A DNA stretch of 64,000 nt from Linanthus parryae (taxonomy: Eukaryota > Streptophyta > Magnoliopsida > Ericales > Polemoniaceae): NCBI GenBank assembly GCA_023055425.1, contig JALGPY010000009.1, positions 34,081,275-34,145,274 of the forward strand. Direction: 5' to 3'. Both the position numbers and the translations under genes were made by a program. Positions 56,485 through 64,000 of the stretch are shown in pieces. Position 1 is the first letter of the stretch; each line of letters starts with the position of its first letter. The notes under the pieces were generated by a model. It was not told the DNA's origin and made no database searches. It saw only the letters and a list, made by a program, of their open reading frames with translations.

Positions 56485-59384
56485 TGCAACGACCCCCTTA
56501 TCCGTCTCGGACGAGACGGGGAGGCCGAAGCTAAAAGCAACGGCGGAAAATTGAAAGCACAACATTCCAACCTTTATAATATAAATTATTAAACATTACA
56601 TTACTTCTCGAGTCCTTCATACGTTAATATTACACATTATATCTAACATTATTCATTTTATCTTACAACTTATGACAGCGCCTCCTCAGTGAGTCTCGTA
56701 CCCGGCTATGCCATAGTCTTCATCCTCTAATCCTGCGGTGGGAAAGAAAACGGAACCGCAGTTTCTAAATTCAGCTGGGAAATGCTGAGTAAATAAATAC
56801 CCTAGCTCGTAAACAGATGATGATGCATAATTTATTCTCAAAACAGTAATAAGAGGAAATAAATCTTTAAAAGATTAAACAAAGCACAAATCCAGCTTTA
56901 AACTTCTAAACCTTTCATTTCCTTCCTTCTTGATCTTGAAATGGGGAGTAATATCCCAATCTTGTCTTCCTTTATTTTCATAGACATTCTTGTCCTTGAA
57001 GAAAACCACATTTTAACTTTGTTGATACGGGGAAGATCTACTATCACTACGCATCCAAGACCTTAAGTGCCGGCACCCCTCTAAGACTACTCGCGGCCAG
57101 CGAGGTGAGTACATGGAGCGATACTGCAGGTTGCGACCGGGTTAAAATAAACGGGTCGGGTGAACGTAGTCAGCCACGACCAATCTTATAGAAAAGCGAA
57201 TATAACGATCCCTGCACAACTCTTTCCACTTTACTTATTAGTGGATTAATATTATTCGTGTGACAGTTCACAACAAATCAACTTCTTTAACTTGCAAAGA
57301 AATCACAAGTAAAACATTCAACTCGAAAATATACTTTGAGACAAGTACTAAAAATCACATTCAGACACGGACAGGAGCTAAGCACGCTAGGCTAGGCATA
57401 TTTACTTACCTTGATTCCGTAGCGTCAAAACATCCTACTTGTCGTCGTTGCTTACGAATCCGTTACCTACAAATCGGAGCTTCTAAATCGTCACAACTCT
57501 GTATAATTCTACGAGTCTTATTAAGAATCATATTTAATAAATTTTAAACTAGCCCGAACTCGCGCATTAATTTCTTAACGTTTCTTTATTTCGTTATATT
57601 TTCTTATTAGCAAAATTATTAAACAACGAGTGTTTATTTGAAGAATTACTAAATGCTGTGTTTCAAAAGTCCTATTTAATTATATGAGTTATTTTTATAA
57701 AATACTAGTAAAATAAATGGTAGTTTATGTTTTTATCTAAAATAAATATTAGAATTAACAACTAAACGATATCGGATTTTTAAGAAAATCACTTCTAAAT
57801 ACTTGAAATGATGCAACGATATTTATAAGTTCGAAAAAGTCATTTTTATAAGTATTAAAACAACCAAATTTAAAGTTAAACAATTAAACACAACGTTTGT
57901 TTAGTTTTTAATAAAATATTACTCGTTTAATTTTTAACGAGCGATCCGTATACTATTTCAACGCCCGAATCACTTTTTCGTAATCGGGACGAAAACTATT
58001 ATTTTTAGAAAATATTTTTAATCCAAAAATAACATTTTTATTTTTCGCGAATGATATAAAGTTTATATAAACTACACTTAAATCCCCACAAGTTATGTCA
58101 AAGACAGCAGGATCCCCCATCCTACTCACATGGCAGTTTATTTAACATTAGATACTACCCACTACGTTCTCACAAATACAAACAACTACCCCCTTTATAT
58201 GATTATTTATGCTATAAACAGTTTAGGGAAAAGACACTTTAACCCCCCTTTTCATGATCATATAATTCATCAAGCTAAACGTGGAATCGAGCATACAAGA
58301 TACGATTTTTTAAATGAAATCACATCGAGATTTAGAGCATACCTAGGCCAAGAATGGCCGGAATCGGTCAAGAAACGTAGCTTTCCGGGTTTACCGACGG
58401 TGAGTCGCGGCGGTGCTCTTCGTCGCCGGCGATAGAGTACCTCCTAGCTTCGGGTAGGAATTGTGTTTTTCTCCTATGAACTCTAGGAGTCGTTTGGTGG
58501 CGATTTTGAGAGGTGGGTGTCACTGGGTTGCTCGGGTCGAGCTTCCCGTCGGCAACAATGGTGGCCGACGGTGGTTTGCTTCGGTGCTCTGCTTTTTGGG
58601 TGTTGTTGTTGCTGCTTTTAGCTCTTGCTTGGTCTAAATTAGATGGTAGCAGAGAGAGAGAGAGAGAGAGAGAGAGAGCAGCAGAGGTGAAAAAGAGAGG
58701 AGGGGGATAGAAGTGGTGGCTTCGGGTGGTGTTTCTCGACGGGAACAGAGGCGGTGGTGGCCTTTGTTGCTGCTGCTTCCGTGCTCTTTTTTGAACAGAA
58801 CAGAGAGTGTGCGAGAGAGAGATAGAACAGAGGGTTAGAGAAAAGAGTGATGGAGGTGGTTATCTCTCGGTGGTGGTGATGGTGGTGGTATGGGTGTGTC
58901 CGCGGTAAGTAGAAGAAGAACAAGATTGAGATGAAAGTGATGATGAATATAAACTGATGAGGAGGATGATGATTGAGGGGTGGATTATATAGGAGACAAG
59001 TAAAAGGAGATGATGATGATGTTGGAGGCGGTGATAGTGATTGTTGGTGGCGGTGAGAAAAATTTCCGAAGGAGAAGAATTAGAGATGTAGAAGACAACT
59101 AAAAATTATATGGTTTGGGTGGCACACCAAGTTTTAGGGTGATTGGGTGTGTTTCACACACTAAATTCGCGGTGGTCGTACACGCGTGAAAGATCAAATA
59201 GTAAAGATAAATAAAACATCGCGTGTTCATCTACGAGTACTAACTTAATATCTTCTAAAATCTTACGAGTATTTCTTGTCAGTAAAATTCTATAATTTAA
59301 GCGACTTTATTTTTCCCCAATTAAATTTTATATTCATCTCTTTAAATTACTATTTTTCCCTTGTAAATTTTATGGGGTATTACA
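56485..59384 (-). repeat. 5' LTR of the chromovirus
   Basis: Mate of 48106-50980. It carries a GA microsatellite at 58651-58679 that is much shorter in the other LTR (near 50279-50290), and a duplicated GGTGGCGGTGA-type patch near 59020-59055. Confidence 0.93.
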
Positions 59385-59809
59385 CTTAGTCTTAATGAGG
59401 AGTTGGGGATAAAGCGGGCCAAGAAACGAACCAAAAGGAGGAGCACGAGACGAAGGAAGCAATCTGCAGTAGCAGACTCGTCGTGTAAAGAGTTCGGGCC
59501 TTCATGCGAAGACTATTTGTCTTCGTGCGAAGACAATCCTGGAGGCGGCCAATTAGTTGTTTCCTTGTTCGTTAGCTCAGTTTTCGTATTTCTTTGGGCA
59601 CAAGATGTATAGTAGGCCTATATAAAGGCTATCGGTCGTGCTCTACATTGTGTGGGTTGTATTCGTGGTGTTTATCTCTAACAAATGGGGTTTTTTCGGG
59701 TCGTGGAGGTAGCTAGCTCATCGCTAGTGAACCACGTTATATCGGGTGTGTACTTGTGTTCTTGTTTCGGCGATTATCATTGTTCTTGAGCTTTGCCTAG
59801 ATCATAGCA
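59385..59809 (+). repeat. remainder of the Copia 5' LTR after the chromovirus insertion
   Basis: It matches 61145-61551 closely, including GGAGGCGGCCAATTAGTT, the TATA-like CCTATATAAAGG near 59618 and the end GATCATAGCA. It has a 21-bp tandem duplication near 59506-59530 that the right LTR lacks. Confidence 0.83.
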
Positions 59810-59959
59810 AACTAGTATCAGATCCTGTTTGCGGTGTTCCAAGATCAAGGTGGAGCTATAGGGCAAGGGTTTCACAATCCGTGAAATTCATAGCTACGAT
59901 TTTGCGATCAAGGTGGAGCACGCCTTCGGAGGTTACAGATCTGGAAAAGGAAATGTAGA

Positions 59960-60690
59960 GAAGATGACCGGGGAATGACCAAGATCGACAAGTTCACGGG
60001 AGAAAAAGCTTCTGCTTATGGAAGATTAAGGTACGTGCTTTGTTGAAGCAGCAAGGCTTGTGTTTGCCATTGGCGGAAGATAAATACGGGGCTTCTACAA
60101 CCACCAAGGAGTACAAGGCGTTGGAGGAAAGAGCGCACTCAACGATCATTTTGTGTTTGGCGAACGACGTGATCACACAAGTTTCCAATCAAGAGACTGC
60201 TGAGAGACTATGGAGCAAGTTGGAAAGCCTATACAAGAAGAAGTCGCTCACCAACAAGTTGATTTTGAAGCAACAACTCTTTGGTCTGCGCATGGGGGAA
60301 AGTACGGATCTAAGAGATCATTTGGATCGTCTTAATACTATTTTGATTCAGTTGAAAAATAGTATTAGAAGAAAAGTGATGAAGATGCCCCACTGATTTT
60401 GTTGGTGTCACTACCACAGTCTTATGAGGGGTTCGTGCAGAGTCCTTGTGCTGAAAAAGAGACTCTCACGTTGGAAGAGGTAAGATCATCTCTACACAAA
60501 GGAGATGCGGCAGAGGGCCGCATATGGGGTTATAGATGGTCTAGGGTTGGGTGCATTCATGGCATCCAATGGGGGTTATGGAAAAGGAGGAACAAGGGTT
60601 CTAAGTTTCCAAACGACGTATGTGCACTGTTTAAAGAGAAGGGTCACTGGAAGAGGGAGTGTCCAAAGGGGAAGGCATTTGCAGACTAGG
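59960..60690 (+). pseudogene. Copia gag, broken
   Basis: Pieces in order: TKIDKFTGEKASAYGRLR near 59980, LLKQQGLCLPLAED (60040 onward), ITQVSNQETAERLWSKLESL, LKQQLFGLRMGESTDLRDHL, then after a frameshift near 60375 LVSLPQSYEGFVQ and a knuckle CALFKEKGHWKRECPKGK in which the second Cys of CCHC is Phe. This is the typical Copia gag (UBN2-type) layout. The reading frame ends and pol does not follow. Confidence 0.82.
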
Positions 60691-60848
60691 CTGCAGGCGC
60701 GTCGGATGACTTTATGCTCTAGGCCCCATTGTGGGGAAAGAGGAAATCCGTGCTCTTGACGAGGAGGTGGATGGTGGAATAGGGGAGTCTATGACGAGAG
60801 ACGTGGAACATGAAGGGGACACGTATTGGGGGGGGGGGGTTGTTTTAG
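60691..60848 (+). other. Copia internal remnant between gag and right LTR
   Basis: Only about 160 bp separate the gag knuckle from LTR-like sequence. A G-run occurs at 60827-60839. The pol region is missing. Confidence 0.55.
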
Positions 60849-61060
60849 GGACTCGGTGGGAGTCGGAATAACAAACGAACTTGTTGTTGGAACTCGGTGG
60901 GAGTTGGAGAACAATGGGGGATTCGATTACAGGAACTCGGTCGTAATTGGATCATCGATAGGGTTTCATTGCAGGAACTTGAGGGAGTTGGAGCATAGAT
61001 GGGGGCACACGTTGTAGGAACTTGGCGAAGATGGAGCACTTGTGAATTGGGGCTATTGGA
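60849..61060 (+). repeat. five tandem copies of a unit of about 42 bp
   Basis: Units begin GGAACTCGG-GGGAGTTGGA or variants at 60849, 60889, 60932, 60973 and 61017 (spacing 40-44 bp). They are non-coding and lie at the start of, or just before, the right Copia LTR. Confidence 0.8.
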
Positions 61061-61551
61061 GAGAATCGGCTAATTCAAGGGCAAGCGGATGAGAGGATTC
61101 AAGGAAAAGGGGAGCTTTTTGGGAATCTAGGGATGCCTTGAATGGACTTAGTCTTGGTGAGGAGTTGGCGATGAAGCGAGGCAAGAAACGGACCAAATGG
61201 AGGAGCACGAGACGAATGAAGCAATCTGTAGTAGCAGACTCTTCGTGCGAAGAGTTCGGGCCTTCGTGCGAAGACAATCCTGGAGGCGGCCAATTAGTTT
61301 TTTCCTTGTTCGTTAGCTCGGTTTTGGTACTTCTTTGCGAACAAGCTGTAAAGTAGGCCTATATAAAGCCTATCGTACGTGCTCTATATTGTGTGGGTTG
61401 TATTCATGGTGTTTCTCTCAAATAAACATGTTTTTTTTGGTTCGTGGAGGTAGCTAGCTCATCGCTAGTGAACCCCGTTATATCGGGTGTGTACTTGTGT
61501 TCTTGTTTCGGCGATTATCATCGTTCTTGAGATCTGCCCAGATCATAACAG
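61061..61551 (+). repeat. right (3') LTR of the Copia element
   Basis: Matches the left LTR from TGGGAATCTA (about 61117) to ATCATAACA at 61551, with the TATA-like CCTATATAAAGC near 61359. The LTR start is not resolved and may lie further left, within the tandem repeats. Confidence 0.75.
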
Positions 61552-62600
61552 TTGGTTAAGAAGATCTTGTTTGAAGGGGATCAAGTTAGTATCCATGAAA
61601 CGACAGCAAATCGATTCATCTTCAAATTCCCTTCAAAGGCTTCGATGGATAAGGTGTTAGAAAGAGGACCTTGGATTTTCCATGATAATATTCTTGCTCT
61701 TAAGTCTTGTATTGCCGAAGTAAGAACCGATCATGCTGTTTTTACCAATCTTGATGTTTCGGTTCAAGTCAAGAATATGCAAGGCCAACAATTGCAAGAA
61801 GGCCATAGCCGGAATGGGAAAAGTTCTCGATGTAGACAAGATAATATTTACAAGATCATGAGGGGATTACAAGAGGGATAGAGTGAGGTTGGATATCACC
61901 AAACCTTTGAGAAGGGGCGGGAATATCCAAGTCCTCGACAACAAACTCTGGCTCCTCGAAAACAAACTCTGGCTCAACTAAGTTTACGAGCGAATTTCAT
62001 GCTTATGTGGATGGTGCGATCGTATCACTCACTTTACGGAGCATTGAAACAAGAAACAAACGAATAAAAGTTGGCTGAGGACCAAGGCTACGTCTCGTGG
62101 ATAGTGTTTAGGCCTCCCCCGAGAAAGAAGCATGCCACTATTAGAACCGAGGTGGAATAATTGGGAGGGAACAAACCTCTGACCAGTCCTGACAGAGGAA
62201 GAGGTCCATCGAAGTCTACTGTGGGGTTGAACATAAAAAACAAAGGCTCTAGTAACAGGGACAAAGCCAGGGGAAGGATCCGACATCTTCACGCTCTTCT
62301 TCGAGGATGGACACCGATACTTTGGCTAGAATGGCCAGTGATGAGGAGATGGCCAGTCCGAAAGTTTCTACAGACCCCCTGGCGGGAATTCGCACAAAGA
62401 AGAGCTCTCCACCTGCTGATCGAGGCAAGTCTAATACTTTTATGTCATCATCTGATAGTCTCCATTCGTTTTCATCCATGTCGGGTTTGAATCCGAAGGC
62501 TTCTAATGCCAAACGGAAGAAAGGACAAATCACACTTAGTCCTAACCCAAGGGAGAAGCTAGCAGATCGTAGACTGAGTTGTCAGCACATAGCGGTCTAG
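61552..62600 (+). pseudogene. LINE ORF1 (nucleic-acid-binding gag-like protein), 5' truncated
   Basis: It begins at the Copia LTR edge in mid-domain. FIFKFPSKASMDKVLERGPW and FHDNILALKSC match the DUF4283 domain of plant L1 ORF1. After frameshifts, a CCHC knuckle CGWCDRITHFTEHC lies near 62000-62040, followed by a low-complexity Ser/Lys-rich tail (62300-62590). At least three stops break it. Confidence 0.78.
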
Positions 62601-62679
62601 GTGATGTAAGCAGTGAAGCGAATAAAAATGACGGGAACAGGATGGCCCAAAAGACCCCACCTTCTACAATGGCGGCGAC

Positions 62680-64000
62680 TGCGGTATAGTCCCGCCAATG
62701 CGATCAACTGGAACACATGGGGCCTTGGGAACTGCCGTAAAGTTCCAGAGCTTCATAACCTCGTCAGAGGGAATTCACCCAAGATGTTCTTCTTAATGGA
62801 GACCCGTTACTACCCGACGAATTTGAGAGGGTGAAAACTCACATAGGTTTTAACATCAGCCTTTTCATTTCATGTAATGGGCGTAGTGGTGGTTTGGATC
62901 TCAAGTGGGATGATAGTTTTGAGGTTACGTTGATTAAACGTTCAAAATTGTTCATTAACTGTTTAATCTCTTATCCTAATCTGCAGATTCAGAGGTAGTT
63001 CACCGATTTTTATGGGGATCCTGACAGTAATGAATGAAGAAATTCCTGGGAATTATAAGGGAGACTTCGGAACCCCAATAATATCCCGTGGGGTGTTATG
63101 GGTGACTTCATCGATACTTCAGAGATGGAGAAAAAAGGGGGTAGACCAGAAGACAAGCAGTTGATGGGAGATTCCATCTCAGCTTTTTCTGCTAATGAGC
63201 TGTTTGATTTTGGCTACAGTGGCCAAACGTTTACTTGGATCAGTAATCCTCGTAACGGAAGGCGCATTCGAGAACCGTTGGACAGAGTAGTGGCTAATCC
63301 TGCATTGCGGGACCTTTTAAAGGGGGAAAGGTCTATCATCTTACGACGGTAGTGTCAGATCACATCCCTATTGAGCTATGCTGGATTCCGATGAGGAAAA
63401 AAGCTCCTCGATTTCACTTTGAGACTATGTGGCCCAGTCACGATGATTGTAAGCCTTTCATATCGAGGAATTGCGCACAGTTTAGTGATTATGATCTTAG
63501 GCACAAGCTTGAAGGTACTGGAAAGCGTTTGAAGCAATGGGATCGTTCGGTCTTCAGCAGTGTAAAGAAAATTATTGCTTTTCTTCGCGAAAAAATTCAA
63601 GAAGTTCAAGGCTATCAGGATATTGTGATGTTTTTGATGATATTCTAAGCTCAAGCTAGACCTTAATACTATTCTTTCTAATGATTAATCTATGTGGCTT
63701 CAACGCTCGAGAGTTCTCTAGCTTAAATAATGCGACCGAAATACTAGTTTGTTTCACACAAAATCATCACTCAGAAAAGGGCAGCCATCTTGTGGGACTA
63801 GAGGATGCGAAAGGGGTTTGGCGTACGTATTCGGTTGATATGGTGAGTATTCTTGATTAGCACTTCTGTAATATCTTTACGGATCAGAGGCCTTCGGCCA
63901 ATGAGATGGAGACCATTCTTCAGCACCTGCAGCCACTGATCCCTCGACTCTGATTTGGAGATTGGACGAACCCTTTACTCGAGCTAACATAGAGCAAGAT
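62680..64000 (+). pseudogene. L1-type LINE endonuclease (ORF2 start), runs off the window
   Basis: Apurinic-endonuclease-like motifs in order: INWNTWGLGNCRKV near 62704 (catalytic Asn), FFLMETRYY near 62791 (Glu), a central GFNISLFISCNGRSGGL, GVMGDFIDTSEMEKKGGR near 63097 (Asp, then Ile where Asn is usual), FTWISNPRNGRRIREPLDRV near 63231, and in another frame SDHIPIELCW near 63355 (catalytic Asp-His). Past 63650 the EN-RT linker decays (RSRVLWLK near 63703). The reverse transcriptase lies beyond the right edge. Stops and frameshifts show it is inactive. Confidence 0.85.

Larger units (their letters stand above)
48106..59384 (-). mobile_element. chromovirus (Ty3/Gypsy, Tekay/Del type) with 2.9-kb LTRs
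   Basis: LTRs at 48106-50980 and 56485-59384 with a perfect CTTAG target duplication (48101-48105 and 59385-59389). On the minus strand: 5' LTR (right), primer binding site, gag with a CCHC-like knuckle, protease, RT, RNase H, integrase with a chromodomain remnant, polypurine tract, 3' LTR (left). The chromodomain-like tail and long LTRs suggest the Tekay/Del lineage. In a sample of about 290 bp the LTRs differ at four positions, yet gag-pol carries at least seven lesions. Confidence 0.92.
48070..61551 (+). mobile_element. Copia-type element with gag only, split by a chromovirus
   Basis: The 5' LTR is cut in two (ending at 48105 and resuming at 59385) by an 11.3-kb Gypsy insertion. Its remainder to 59809 matches the right LTR ending at 61551 over about 400 bp. 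A tRNA-iMet-like primer site (TAGTATCAGATC at 59813-59824) follows the 5' LTR. A gag remnant is the only coding part; protease, integrase, RT and RNase H are absent before the right LTR. The left boundary is not resolved; 48070 is only where similarity is plain. Confidence 0.75.

Noticed and set aside
48882..57547. A conserved 95-codon ORF present twice (48882-49169 and 57260-57547)
   Set aside because: The two copies are the same position in the chromovirus LTRs, so the likeness comes from LTR duplication. Three of four differences change the amino acid.
1..64000. A new multi-gene biological system
   Set aside because: Apart from one known host gene, all recognisable coding regions belong to known transposon classes; only the unknown unit at 42886-43688 is unexplained and it is not a system.

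Overview
The window is nuclear DNA of a flowering plant, probably a eudicot. It has one recognisable host gene, in three exons with plant-type introns, and about 58 kb of nested, mostly dead transposable elements. No rRNA or CRISPR was seen, and no convincing tRNA gene.

Region 1 (1-5.3 kb): a complete minus-strand SMAX1-type gene (SMXL family, ClpB-like repressor of karrikin/KAI2 signalling), about 1012 codons, with a hairpin MITE in intron 2. Its upstream region runs to an LTR 1.4 kb before the start codon.

Region 2 (5.3-22.9 kb): a decayed plus-strand Ty3/Gypsy element of Tat type (gag, protease, RT, two RNase H segments, integrase). An 8.7-kb minus-strand Athila-type element that has lost RT, RNase H and integrase is inserted in its 3' part.

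Region 3 (22.9-38.2 kb): scrambled Athila remnants in both orientations, then a large minus-strand Athila element (3' LTR, polypurine tract, env-position ORF, integrase, RNase H, RT). It ends abruptly against a plus-strand Copia element whose pol is split by a hAT-type element with a perfect 8-bp target duplication. A Stowaway MITE sits in the Athila LTR. A 14-bp palindrome recurs in pairs through both the LTR and the post-pol spacer of this Athila element.

Region 4 (38.2-48 kb): AT-rich DNA with small elements: a fold-back element with arms of about 400 bp, a Mutator-like inverted-repeat element, Stowaway, Tourist and Harbinger-like MITEs, a tRNA-derived SINE with a target duplication, and an intronless two-ORF unit of unknown identity ending in an A-rich tail.

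Region 5 (48-64 kb): an 11.3-kb minus-strand chromovirus of Tekay/Del type with 2.9-kb LTRs and a perfect CTTAG duplication, inserted in the 5' LTR of a pol-less Copia element. That Copia element abuts a plus-strand L1-type LINE (ORF1 and endonuclease) that runs off the right edge.

The only gene network readable here is the SMAX1 pathway; the rest is transposon layering. I did not find a convincing new multi-gene system. The strongest unexplained signals are the paired palindrome arrays of the third Athila element and the unknown unit at 42.9-43.7 kb. All boundaries were read by eye.
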